From positions 9,238,001 to 9,302,000 of the forward strand of contig CM074179.1 of the NCBI GenBank assembly GCA_037179385.1: a stretch of DNA of 64,000 nucleotides, given 5' to 3'. The position numbers were made by a program, and so were the translations under genes. Below the pieces are notes generated by a model. That model was not told where the DNA came from. It saw only the letters and a program-made list of their open reading frames with translations, and ran no database searches. Source of the stretch: Holothuria scabra (taxonomy: Eukaryota > Echinodermata > Holothuroidea > Aspidochirotida > Holothuriidae). Shown piece after piece: positions 39,901 through 51,279 of this stretch (position 1 is the first letter of the stretch; the number at the start of each line of letters is the position of its first letter).

Positions 39901-42900
39901 TCTTAAGACCCTTCCAGTCTTGTGTGCCTTTAGCAATGTCATCACCCACCTTCTTGGGAGACTGCAAAATAAAGAAAAGCTTATTTCAGTTTTGCTAGTT
40001 AGATGGAATTTTAAGACACACCAATATCAGTGTGTTATACAGTGTGAGCTAAATAAAACAGTATTTAAGTTCAAATTTGGTTCCGTTAAGTCCTGTACAA
40101 ATGCACATACAATACTGCACTGAAAGTTATCTTTACTACTCACCCCATTTGAAACGGAAGCGTATTCTACAATCCCTAATCCAGGGTTGTCCAACCTTTC
40201 GCAGCAGTGGGCCACATGTAATGGTTATGATGGACGAGGGGCCGCATTCTATACTCGTCTTTTTCTCAATTTTTCCCGACGCCCAAGGCAACACTGAATC
40301 AGTGTTCACGCTAAGCTGCGCGATTGCAGGATTCCCGCAACAGAATCAATAATCCCGCAAGAAAAATATTTGTCTGCGGAAAATTCCCGCATTGTTTTTC
40401 TTGCATAAGCAATAGGGTTATAATCAAAGCACAACTATAACAAAAGTGGTAAAACCAAGAAGAAAAAAGCTGACAAGTTTCAGTTAAATTGGCTGAAAAT
40501 TTGGCCGTGGTTATGGTACGAGAAAGGAGAAATATTCTGCGCCACATGCAAAGAAGCCAGGCCAACTGATAGGCTACATCTAACTTTGTTGAAATCATGT
40601 TTAGTCATAGGCTACTCATAGGTCTATCAGTTATTGGCAATGTTAAAAAATGTACTTCATTAATCTCTTTATTGGAAAATGCAGATTGCAGACTTGACTT
40701 AACTTCTCAGAACTTAAAGACTCCTTCCCCCCCTAAAAATGAAAATTCCCCCCAAAATTTTTCAGAAGGGGGGAATTTCCCCCCCAAATTTCAAGTCCCA
40801 GCACTAACACTGCACTGAATTGCAATCATTGCGCGTAGGGAACACTGATTCATTTTCGTTTTTGATTGGACAAATAAATAAATTTTAGCAAAAATTGATG
40901 GTGTTGGGCAGAATATTCGGACAAAGTTTTTTTATTCTTATTCCTCCTGAATCATTCTCAACCCGCCCCTGTGGACAACACTCCAATGTAGCTACATGTA
41001 GCAGACATTTGAAATGAATTATTTCATTTAAAAGTAAGCATGCTATAGCGGACAGCGAAGCCTAAAGTTGTCATCAATTAATCTGCTAATTGAATAATTT
41101 TGCAATATAGATTATTTCTGACGGGCCGAACTCAACCTTTTCGCGGGCCGGACCGTGGCCCGCGGGCCGTAGGTTGGACAACCCTGCCCTAAACCAAAGA
41201 AGTGACAGCATGAAAAAAGGCACTGGGTAAATACTGGACTTGTGAAAGTGGCCCAAGGGTGCCAAGGTGTACAGTACTTGTAAAGAGTAGCCTCACTATA
41301 CCCATGTTAATAACTTTACAAACAAAAACAGTTTAAATCCTACCTTAGAGGATTGAAGTTTGAGATGTAACCTATCGCATGAAACGAACAACAGTATAAC
41401 AGAGAAAGCCCAGCTTACAGTGGTTGGGTATTCTTTTATCTTTGGAAGTGCTCACTACGGAAGACAAAATCCACTTTTGTTTCTTTATATCTTCATTGTT
41501 TGTCACTGTAAGAGGAAATTTGAAGAAAGGGGGATGGGAGGGGGGTTGAAAATCAGCAACTTGGATTGATTTTCACCACATTTAGTTAGTAAGTTAATTA
41601 AACAAGGTTTAATGACATACTGTTCCAACACAAATGTGTTATAAGTGTCAGCTGGATCAATTTTACATCTACATTCAAGACAGTGGCCCATTGATTCTGC
41701 AGTGGAGGATAACTGACAGGTATGAAGACTAGTCCTCCATTCTCCATTATGAGTCTCTGGTCTCTGACCATGAAGAAAGCTGGAAAGTTGGAAAAATCAT
41801 TTTGGGGTACACTAAAAATAGTAGGATGTGATTCTTTCCAAGAGTATAATTTTTGTGCAGCTCTGCAATAGGCCTTCAGAACTTACTGCAAGAGTATCAG
41901 GTACAGATATACAGTAGGTATCCTACAGAATGCTCAGCCTGAGAGTCAAAACCGGAAGAAGCTATGGCCAGCAGGACTCAAAGGCCGATTGGTCAGAAAC
42001 TTAGCGGTTAAACTCCATCGGACTAACTCTGGCCCCCCCCCCCTCCCCATTTTTATCATACCAATAATAACAAATGTACCAGAGAACAGTATTAGAATTT
42101 TTATTCAGGAGATTATTCAAGGGAGCTTTGAAATTCCTCAAAATGTATGGGTCAGTGTCTCCAACTGGGGGTCATTAAAAATCTCCCATTACAATTCTTC
42201 ATTATTTTTCTATCACTTATTCACTGTAAGTTTGCCAAGACATTTAACTGACACTGCTACATTTTACATACAGTAATGAATATAACGTAATCAAATCTAC
42301 TGTATAGCTGTCTTTGAAGAGGAAACCAATTTCTTCCACCCATCCCAAATGCTACTGAAAGTTGACCAAAATACTTACTAGACCAAGGGGTCCAATCTTG
42401 GGAGCTAAGGCTGATGTTGCTCCAACCTCACCGCCAACTGCACGGAGGTAGACTATTGAAAGATTGAAAAAAAAATGAAATTGCATAATGTTCCACAACA
42501 GATCTCTCAAAGCAATGTTGGGACACTTTTAAAACTGTTCCACAGTCACAGGGATGTGAACATGTAGTAAACCATTTAAACTGCATGATTTGGCAATTGT
42601 TTACTTGTGAGATAACTTAAAGTGTACCTCAAGTCAAAATATTAAAAAATATGCTTTAAAAACTGTGAAAAAAAATTCTAACAGTCCAACTCCAATCTTA
42701 AAAGGACATTCCTGAGCTAAAATTTAAAATGTTGAAGTTTATTCACTCAACTTAAAATGGTTCATTGCTCAATAATTTGTGATGTCACTGTTGTACTACT
42801 AAAATTACAGTCTTTGTATTGCTTTGTTTTTCCAAAAGTTACTGCACCTTGTACCAAGGTGTGATAGCACTCTTACTCTTATGAGACGATGTAATAAGTT

Positions 42901-45900
42901 AAGCCCTCTCTGTGCAACACGCTATGCAAGCAAACAGGAAGTGTTCAAGGTCATAAAAACACTTCTAATTTTCAAAGGAAAACTGAGAAGGTAATGTGAG
43001 TTGCACAGCAAACAAGTCACAGATTATTACGCAATGGACCAATTTGTTTTTCTGTAAGTGAATAAACTTCAACATTTTATATCTCAGCTCAAGAATATCC
43101 TATGAAGATGGGAGTTAGACTGGTGAAATTCATTTTTCATGCTCTTTAATATATAGTTTTGGTTTTTTTGACTTAAGGTACACTTTAAGTATGGTAGTTT
43201 TGCAGGGTCTAAGGGGAATGAAGGTAAACTGTCAGTATAGCCCTGTAGTATAGTTGCTGAGTTATACTGTTGGTTTCTCTGGTTCCATACTTTGAATATC
43301 TAGCCCCTTAGAATTTAGGTATACGATAACTACATCAAGGTAAAAGTAAGAAAAGTTAAATGTATTATTCATTAATGAACAATTTTTCACCCCCTCAAAA
43401 AAAAAAAAACAAAAACAAAAAAAAAAAGAAGCAAGATCAACAAAAAAAAAAAGGACAAAACACCTCATTTATACTTATAATGGGGTTGGTATAAACATTT
43501 TGTGAGTTACCTGTGCAGACATGTCAATGTGCCATCACAAAACCCGCAAAAGGCTTGATTCCACAGAGGGGAAATTACCAACATAGCCTAATAACAGTAA
43601 TAGCATTCAGATTTATAAGTTACCTGGTCCTGTTACAGGGAACCAATAGAACTGCCAAAATTCAGCTCAAAATTGGCATTAACCCACCTAGAAGGTTCTG
43701 GTCCTTTAATTTTCTCTAGCTCCGACAAATCTTGCCCGATTTTTTTGTATAAATCCGGCGAATCTGGTTCCGGCCAGATATTCAAAATCTGAATCTGGAA
43801 CGCCCCTAGACAAGTGAGCAGTCTATCCTATCTAACATCACCGGCTGACTTTGAGCATGGTGTCATATAAATGATCAAAACTATCTATTTAGGGCAGTAA
43901 TAACTCTAACTGTACAGTAGCTTCCTCTCATTTTTAATTTAAGAACAATGCATCTATTTGCATACCTCCCAAGTGACCCGCATTTCATGGGTTTGACCCG
44001 CATTTGGACACCTAAACCCGCTGACCCGCCCAGCCCTCTGAAAAACCTGCATTTCAAATCTCCGAAGTATTCTCACTAAGAGAAACACAAAAATTATCAA
44101 ATAATTCAGCTTACCGATAACCCCAAATTCAGTAAATCTTATCTCACAGCACATTCAACTGCTCGCGCTGCTATATAATGCATAGGCCTAGGTACAGGTA
44201 CGTACAGTAAGCTTGCTGTCCCAACATCGCTATCGGCTAACCTTCGCAGCAGGTATGGAATATATTCCTGTCACTGACTAAATAGTGTAATAGCATCGTT
44301 CAACATGGCGTTCAACAGAGAAAGTAAATAACCACTTCGTGGGTTGTAGGCGGGGCTTGTTTCAGAGTTCCCGAACGTTCTTAACCGCATTGACAGTTCT
44401 TGACATTCTTGGCTAGGCCTATATGTTTTCATGGCTAGAATGCCATGAGGAATGTATACGAAGATATTGGAAATCACCTGCAGCATGGTACGACCACCGG
44501 AGACACACCGCGTTGACGTTTGAAAATTGTGCCGATACCGCACCAAAATTTACCCCCAAAATAATTATTTAATATTGTGATTAGGAGGGGTTTTAGTCAT
44601 TGCGCATTTGTGAGTATCTGCATAATATTATTTTGGAAAATCTCTCACTACAATATTTTTCTAGGTTCCGCAAAATATTTAGTACTGCAGGGCCGTCAGA
44701 AGCGGGGGGGCTGCAGCCCCCCCAATAATTTTGCCATATATAGTTTTTTTTTTTTTTTGAAGTGAACATATTATTACAACGAAAGGTCAAAATAACGACT
44801 GCTTAGATACTATTAACAAGCCTGGGAAAGGTCATTTTCGGCTGTCTGAGGGGTTGCGATTTTTCAAAATTTTCTGTACGCTCCGCGCCAACCGATGGTG
44901 GCGCTCCGCTTAGATAGTCACAGAGCTGCCAACATTGAGGTATTGAAATCAGGAAGATTAACCTCATGAATCAGGAAGATTTCAATCATTTGTGTATATT
45001 TCAGTGGGGGAAATTCTGTTCTCAATCAGGAAGATTTCATATTTTGCATGTTTGGAGGTGAAATTTTCAGGAAGTCTTCTGCAGAATCAGGAAGACTTGG
45101 CAGCTCTGTAGTCAGCCCGAGTCAGCCCCTCCCAATCAAATATACCTTCCGACGGCACTGTACTGTACTGAACTTTTTTGGCGGTGCCCTAACGACATTG
45201 TGCTGACTGATTTGCCAAAAAAGTGTCACCATTTTGCGTGTAGACACTTCTAAAATTCAAAAATTCTCGAAAAGGGGAGGGGGGCACCCCCTCCACTTAT
45301 ACCCCTCCCCCAGGCCGGTGATTCACCAATGGACAGATCAGTTGGACCCGCATCTTGGAACTTGGGAGCTATGTATTTGAGGCTGGATGCTCAGTTCTGG
45401 TACTGTAGCAGTAAGGGAATTAATTATAACCATGATGTCATTAACTAGTCAGTTCCACTGAGCTTCCATTTCAGAGTGAATGCTCCGTTGCAGTCACAGT
45501 CAGTGACAAGTTTAGGGAGCAATAGTACTGGTGCACTGATGCATGATCAGATAATTACAAATAGATGTGTGTGACTGTGAGTAGCATGGGGGGACTAACA
45601 ATGACGCACCCAACCACTTCAAAATTGATATTCAGAAAACAATTGCTACCCTAGGTTCTCAATCCCCAGTCCAAAATTAGATGAAGAGAGTGTGATTTAA
45701 TTTGAAATTTTCTTCGTCATCAACCTCGAAATGGCACTGTCAGAGATGGATTTTCTATGTAATGTGGAACCATTTATATTGACTTCATATAGTTACTGCA
45801 CAAAAAGGTACATACGCAGCAAGCCATATGGTTTAGTTCTTGGTGGAAATTTAAGAATTTTAGAAGTGTCTACACGCAAAATGGTGGCACTTTTTTGGCC

Positions 45901-46897
45901 AATCAGGCAACGCAATTTCTCTAGATTGCCGCCAAAAAAGTTCACTATGGTACTTAATTTTTTTGAGGTAACCAGCTAGAAAAATGTTGTATTGAGAGAT
46001 TTGCCAAAATAATATTGTACAGGTTGGCCTACTCACAAACGCCAAATTACTAAAACCTCTCCTTATCACAATATGGAATCGCTTAATTTGTTGCCGTTAA
46101 TTTTGGTGCGGTAGCGGTACAGTTTGCAAACGTCAACAAGCCTAAACATGTAATGGTCGTAACATGCTGCAGGAGCTTTCCAATACATGTCTGCGTACAT
46201 CTCGCATGGTTTTTTAGCCATGAAAACACACGTTTGTTTGATGCGAAACTGATATAAGCCTCGCGGCCACTAACCCGCAAAGTGGGGGTTCATTCTTGCT
46301 ATTGAACACAGCAGCACACAGTATTCACACAGTGACAGGTTATATTCCATACCTGCTGCAAAGGTTTGCCAGTAGCGATGTTGCAATAGCGAAAAATCAT
46401 AGGTCTGTTGGTACCTAGCCCTAAAGGGGCCTATGCATTGTGCAATAGCGCGGGCAGTTGAATGTGCTGTGAGATACGATTTACTGAATTTTTAGTTATC
46501 GGTAGGCTAAGCTGAATAAGGCCTAGGCCTAGGCTAGGCTATTTATTAATTTGTGTGGATCTCTAACTACGAATACTTCGGCGATTTGAAATGCGGGTTT
46601 TTCAGAGGACTGGGCGGGTCAGCGGGTTTTGGTGTTCAAATGCGGGTCAAACCCGCACAGTGCGGGTCACTTGGGAGGTATGCAAGTAAGAAGATTGTGA
46701 CAAATTACAATGTTCGTGGAACTAAGCCTAACTTCAACCAACCCATCAGTGAGCCACATAATTAATTCAGTATCATGCTGTCATATACGTAACACTAACG
46801 TGCAAAACGAGAGGCGGTGGAAAATTGTAACGTTTAAATTTCCTCGTAATTTCGACTCACCAATAGTAATGGCGTTGGGATCGAATTTAGGACCCAT
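33981..46897 (-). CDS. RPL12: 60S ribosomal protein L12 (uL11), 5 exons, 165 aa
   Basis: Component of the large ribosomal subunit stalk base (uL11 family), binding the GTPase-associated rRNA region. Minus-strand coding exons, 5' to 3': 46897-46861, 42452-42379, 39961-39781, 35621-35422, 33986-33981. They total 498 nt, giving 165 residues, the usual length for animal RPL12. Recognisable blocks: [10 protein letters not shown] at the N-terminus, [19 protein letters not shown], the [11 protein letters not shown] helix, [17 protein letters not shown], and the C-terminal rRNA-binding part [15 protein letters not shown]. The last exon carries only one codon plus stop (GAG TAA) behind a strong acceptor (TTTCTTTACAG). 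Reading through the exon 4 donor would instead end the protein in Val-Ser-stop. Introns are 2-4.4 kb apart from the 1.4-kb last one, and are full of transposons. No second copy or retropseudogene is seen in the window. Confidence 0.96.
34150..34375 (-). mobile_element. Degraded SINE copy, RPL12 intron 4
   Basis: Family tail (AACCAATTGGTTTAAG) and body (TTTTTCCAGTTGTGGCC, TACTGGCTTGTTTT, TTCCATTTTTGAAGATCTT) are recognisable. The tRNA head is badly eroded. Confidence 0.65.
37017..38027. mobile_element. Nonautonomous hAT-like element, 1011 bp, RPL12 intron 3
   Basis: Begins CAGGGATGAGC and ends GCTCATCCCTG, with ACTGTA repeated directly at both edges (37011-37016, 38028-38033). The interior holds a TGACTGACGCC hairpin and the GAAGCCCCCGGAAGCTC module. 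No ORF. Confidence 0.75.
38291..38549. mobile_element. piggyBac-like MITE, copy 1 of 2
   Basis: 259 bp including TTAA at both edges. Inverted termini CCCTTTACCGTTG and CAATGGTAAAGGG. Near-identical to the copy at 38645. Confidence 0.85.
38645..38903. mobile_element. piggyBac-like MITE, copy 2 of 2
   Basis: Same length and orientation as the copy at 38291, differing at a handful of positions, with perfect inverted termini CCCTTTACCGTTG / CAACGGTAAAGGG and TTAA on each side. 95 bp of unrelated sequence separates the two copies. Both are in RPL12 intron 3. Confidence 0.87.
39380..39612 (-). mobile_element. tRNA-Glu-type SINE, RPL12 intron 3
   Basis: Minus-strand copy with the family tail (CTTGAACCAATAGGTTGGAA), body (GCATAAGCAATGGAGTA region) and a decayed tRNA head near 39600. 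It lies about 170 bp from exon 3. Confidence 0.75.
40182..41186. mobile_element. Nonautonomous hAT-type element, 1005 bp, RPL12 intron 2
   Basis: Inverted termini CAGGGTTGTCCAACCT and AGGTTGGACAACCCTG. Flanking 8-mers CCCTAATC (40174-40181) and CCCTAAAC (41187-41194) match at 7 of 8. The subterminal region near the right end is rich in GCGGGCC/GGCCCGC. No transposase ORF. Confidence 0.85.
42621..43184. mobile_element. TTAA-flanked MITE with long inverted arms, RPL12 intron 1
   Basis: Starts AGTGTACCTCAAGTCAAAA and ends in its inverted form (TTTTTTGACTTAAGGTACACT), flanked by TTAA at 42617 and 43185. A further inverted stretch (TAAAATGTTGAAGTTTATTCAC) lies inside. A diverged relative is at 23500-23850. 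Confidence 0.8.
43960..46686. mobile_element. 2.7-kb palindromic element with long inverted arms, RPL12 intron 1
   Basis: Outer ends TTGCATACCTCCCAAGTGAC and GTCACTTGGGAGGTATGCAA. The left arm (43960-45280, minus a nested insertion at 44687-45162) and the right arm (about 45840-46686) are inverted complements over roughly 0.85 kb. Shared blocks include GCGGGTCAAACCCG, the GGTATGGAATATA block, GGCCTAGG runs and TTTTGCGTGTAGACACTTCT. A loop of about 560 bp separates the arms. No transposase recognised, so the superfamily is unassigned. The right end lies only 175 bp from RPL12 exon 1. Confidence 0.85.
44687..45162. mobile_element. hAT-like element nested in the left arm of the palindrome
   Basis: Termini CAGGGCCGTCAGAAG and CTTCCGACGGCACTG are inverted. 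The opposite arm lacks this segment and gives the empty site; comparison suggests a 5-bp TACTG duplication rather than 8. The interior holds the dispersed CTGTACGCTCCGCGCCAACC core. Confidence 0.75.
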
Positions 46898-47000
46898 TTT
46901 TATCTTTTATGTGATATTCGTATGTTTAACAACAAAAGGGAGAGTGTCGGATGAGCCCGATTTGGACACGACCGAAAAAGGTTGCACTTCACCCTTACGA

Positions 47001-47017
47001 AGCCAAGAGAAAAAGAA
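47001..47017 (-). promoter_or_regulatory. Candidate 5' TOP motif and transcription start of RPL12
   Basis: On the minus strand, about 118 nt upstream of the RPL12 start codon, lies a C followed by a pyrimidine run (CTTTTTCTCTTGG, start C at 47015). Ribosomal protein mRNAs of animals begin with such a terminal oligopyrimidine tract, which places translation under growth (mTOR/LARP1) control. The position is plausible for the start of a short unspliced leader. Sequence resemblance only; no transcript data. Confidence 0.5.
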
Positions 47018-47732
47018 CGAATGAGGGCGCTCGACCAAAAAGGCTTAACTGTATGCCTGAACAGAGGACGCAATAATTTCAAACTTCGCAGAAAACACTT
47101 TGATACACAATTCCTACATGCCTGCCGCGCAGGCTGTATGCCGATCGCTTTTATTTCATGAATGACTATTGCGAATCATGTGACAGAATTTTACCCCTCG
47201 GTTGTAATTGCAGGCAGTTGCAACTCCCTGCTAGGAGCATGGAGGTAGGTTACTACACCTGAGGTAGTACTCCCATGCTAGGACAAACTGCTTAATCGAT
47301 TTAGCAAGCAAGCAAAGTCGGCCAGTTAACTGGTCCACCCGAAGGTAATCGATTTACATTGACGATGCAATTTGTAGCTCTTGAAATAGCATGACAGATA
47401 GCTGGATAGGGCCTATCTGGAAGATTGATGACAGGCCTGGAAATGGCAAGCACCTTTTCTCTCTTCATTTTTAGTTGATGTGAATTCCATCTAAAAAAAT
47501 GATGCGTTTTAGAATTTATGAGATTTTCCCGGGCAGAAAAACATCCATTCACAGTGAAATGCAATGGACAGTGTGCAGTGTATTACGGGAGGAATGTCGT
47601 GCCATCTTGACTTTCAGAATTTCCGGCTGGGCTTAATAAATGAACTCCTGAGCCCAGGCTACACTACTACTACCAACGACAAAAGTCGCTGTAGAGGAGT
47701 GTCGCCACGGTCTAATGATTAGGGGTATCAGG

Positions 47733-48770
47733 CAGTGGCGTCACCAAGGTGGGGGGGGGGGGGGCAGGACGGGCACCATTACAGTTTTGTGACGCCTGGG
47801 ATATCAGAGGTCTGACCGGGCCCTCGCCCGTTCCATCCTCACAAAATTTGACCGCAGGCATTCAAGGCGACCTTGTTATTACCCTACGCCACTGCAGTAT
47901 TTTTTTTATAAATGTCCTAAATAAAATCCACAGGAACTCCCACCTGTCTCAAAAGGTTTTACTGGAAGATGGACATTAAAGGTGTCCAACCCACCAAGCT
48001 AGAATTATTGTAATGCGTGCCCCCCCCCCCGTGATAAATCGTAAGCCCCCTGTGTTCCCCGCCCCCCCCCCCCCCCAAATGATTTTTTAGATTTTCAAAA
48101 ATAAAATGTCTTCTGTAGTTAGAGTGTGACTACGATATTTTTTTTTATATTCGATTCTTCTTTTGACAAGAAAAGGCAGCAAATTCTATACCTTCCAACT
48201 GAAAATATCGCAAAAACACCTGGGAAATGTTATTTCCGGCTGTCTCAGGGGATGCCGTTTTTCCAATTTTTCTGCACACTTCCGACTACGCCAATTGAAG
48301 GTGGCGCACAGCTCAGGTAACCACTCAAGCAGGATTAGGCCTATATAATTTTCCTTAAAAGGATCACATCCAGCTGCACATGGCAAGTCTGCTTTCTCTT
48401 ACTCTAATTTCTAGTTCATCTCCCCTTGCTTGGTAGTAGTTTCACTAGTTTTGTAACCAGTAAAATCTTACTTGAAGTTGCCCTGGAAGTAATTTTTAGA
48501 TCAGTGAAAAGACAATAGCATTACTCTTAAATAACGACCTTAATACCTCACATGCCCCTTAAGAACCAGGAGCTTCCGGGACTTCGTCCCCTGAACCCCA
48601 CCGAGGCTCATATTGAACTGCCAATCAGCCTTTTTCTTCAGTTTATGTCCCCCTTTCTCAAAATGTCAGTCTGATCCGCTTTTAGTAGTTGAATCACTGG
48701 CATTTTTTACCAAAAGTCTTACGGGAAGTTACCCTGGAGGTAATTTTTAGGCCAGTGAAAAGCAACCTTT
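47733..48770. mobile_element. Truncated copy of the hAT-type element found at 55008
   Basis: Left terminus CAGTGGCGTCACCAAGG. From about 48005 the sequence follows the reverse complement of the 55008-56077 element for some 750 bp (TGTCTTCTGTAGT, GGTGGCGCACAGCTCAGGTA, GAGTTACCCTGGAGGTAA-type blocks). The far terminus is missing. Confidence 0.7.
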
Positions 48771-49006
48771 ATTAGCGATAGAAAGGTACACCCAAACACG
48801 TTCTCGTGTGTCGGTGCAATTAATTTGGCATTTGAAAAGGTCCCAGTATTTTCAACCTTCTCCCGAATATTTAAGCATTTCCGTCAAAACTTTTGCGAGA
48901 GCACTGTAGGAAGTGGGGCTGACGAAGAGAAACTTTTTTAAGGTTGCAAATCTTTTTTAAAATTTTTATTTTACGAGAAAGTTTTACTTTGAATATATAT
49001 CGTTTT

Positions 49007-49073
49007 TCTTCTTCTTCTTCTTCTTTTTTTTTTTTTGGGGGGGGAGGAGGGGTTCTTTTTTGGGGGGGGGGGG
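49007..49073. repeat. (CTT)n, poly-T and poly-G low-complexity tract
   Basis: CTT repeats, then a T run, then G runs interrupted by AGGAGG and TTCTTTTTT. Confidence 0.95.
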
Positions 49074-49079
49074 ATTGAA

Positions 49080-51270
49080 AAGTATTTTCCTCTTGATTTT
49101 TCAAAAAATATGTTACACTGAGGGCTATGATACTTTTTTATTTCTCGGGCAAATGCTTAAAAGAATTTTGATATTCGACCATTTCGGGCATTTTGTTGCA
49201 GAAGACTGTAGTAAAACTCACGAATCATAGCTCTTTACCATGTTTTATTGAAAACTGGTTTTGATGACTAAAGCTAGACGAGACCATTTTTAACGTGGGC
49301 AGTTGTGTGCTCTGTTTCTACAAAAAGGTATAGTTTGGAACTGAAGAAAAAAAAGAACACTTTTTATTCTGTTTGATTCGTTTTAAACATTTTATGTTAA
49401 CCAGATTTTTACTTCATTGTTTTAGCTTTGAGTAATAGCAACTTTTGACGAGAGAAATATTTTTACCTTCTTTGAAATGTTTCTAACCCTTATTGGGCTT
49501 TGAGTTACGTAGTAGGAATCTATCAAGTTTCAAATGATAATAAGAGCGTATGGAAGCCGAGAAAAAGGATACAAAAAGCTAGCTTGAGTAGGGCCTCTGT
49601 GGCTGCAGACCCTTTAGGCTGCCGCCCCTTAGCGATGAGCTGTAGGAAAAGATTTCGTCCGCGGGCTAACAAGAGCTTATACAGAAAAAAGGCACATGTA
49701 TTAGCACCTTGAGGGAAGATATTCCCCTAGCAGTTATTTAAAGGCCCATTTCTTTCACCCCAAACAGTACCGATTCTCCTGACCCTCTTACTGAAGCCCC
49801 TCCCACAATAGTCTGAAATTCATCCTCATCCAGTCACAATCTCAGTTTATTGCTTCAGGCAGGGTGAGTATAAAGAAATACTCAATTTATATTATCAAAA
49901 CACTCTCAGTACCGTTCATGCTGTGTAATATAAGCTTTGGCACTCTGAATTGTTTGAATTAGCTGACAGTCAAAGAGCTGAGCCAATTGAGAATTTCGGT
50001 TCCCGGGTTCCAAAATTGTAGTTTGGAGTGAGAGGTTTGGCCCTTTAAGGACCTTCTGGTGGCTTTTCACTAGGATTTAAAAAATGCATTTTTGATGCTA
50101 AAATGTTCGCTTTTTTCGACGAGTATCAATGATTTTTTAAAGAAAAATTAAATGCCATAACTCATTTTTCTCAAATAAAACTGCCCACTGAAAAAAGGTC
50201 GAAATATTCGCTTTTTGTTAGCCATGCTACACTATCTGACTATACTAGACAACGATTCCAGTATATGCCTATCTTGTCCTCTGCAAACATCGAACATTGA
50301 TAACATTTTGACACTTCAATAGGCTACAGAATCCAACCACTCAAACTGCTCAACTGACAAGGTTGAAAGGTATCTGATGATTGGTTAATATAAGTGCATT
50401 TGAATACGGTAGGCAAATGATTCCCTGCCTGAAATGTTAAGTCCCGCTCGAAAGACTGTCGAAGCGGAACGCTTCAGTTGGGGCGGAGTGTACAGAAAAC
50501 TTTGAAAAATCGCGACACTCAGACAGCCGGAAATGGCATTTCTCAGACTTGTGAGCAGTATATCTAAGCAGCAGGGGGCATCTGCGTGTAGGGAGCAAGG
50601 ATCCCATTGATAGGTGAGAAAAATGAGAGAGGGAGAGAAAAGGAGGAGGGAAAGAAAGGAAGGAGGAGGAAAGAAAGTGACAAAAAAGAATAGAGGAAAA
50701 TTAATGAAGACTGGAGCGACAGGAATGACAGAAATGGTAGCAATGACGTAAATTACGGAAGAGTACAGCAAACTGCCTCTCCGTAGAAATGAGAAGTGGA
50801 ATGAGTATAGGTGGAGAAATAGTTTCGCCTCCGACCACCCTAGCCTCAACATATTGATGGATGAACCAATATCATTCAAGGGTAAGGTGTGTGATGCAGC
50901 TAGCCAGTTTCAGCGTGAATGAGTGTCGTCTTGGTACTAACTGAAGCAATCCTAAATTGTAGGCTACACCTTTCGAAACCTCTGAGTATATATATATTTT
51001 TTTTTCAAGGGAGGCGATAATTTTTTGCTAATATACTGTTTAAATATTTGCCCAAATCGATGGCTGTACTGCCGCAGCTCCTGCTCCAGTATTTGAATTA
51101 ATTATTTTAAACTTGGAATCTCAAGACCAAGGTGGTTAAGGCGCAGGTTGGAGTGCTTGGAAAGTGGTAGTTTCCTGCGATCAGGAAGAAGTATTTGGTA
51201 ATTACTGCTAACCACTATCTGACGGTGGAGATCCCCGCCAAGTCCCCCCCCCCCTCCCCCCGGCATAGGT
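49080..51270. other. Intergenic region, no gene recognised
   Basis: Includes a polypurine (GA/GGA) stretch at 50608-50700, whose apparent minus-strand ORF is low complexity, and a minus-strand copy of the dispersed core at 50455-50550. Confidence 0.5.
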
Positions 51271-51279
51271 TTTAAGTAT

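Noticed and set aside
43262..43468. Phe-rich minus-strand ORF
   Set aside because: Translation of an A-rich low-complexity tract.
50385..50879. 164-residue minus-strand ORF as a membrane protein gene
   Set aside because: The hydrophobic, Ser/Phe-rich translation comes from a GA-rich polypurine tract; no splice context or family motif.
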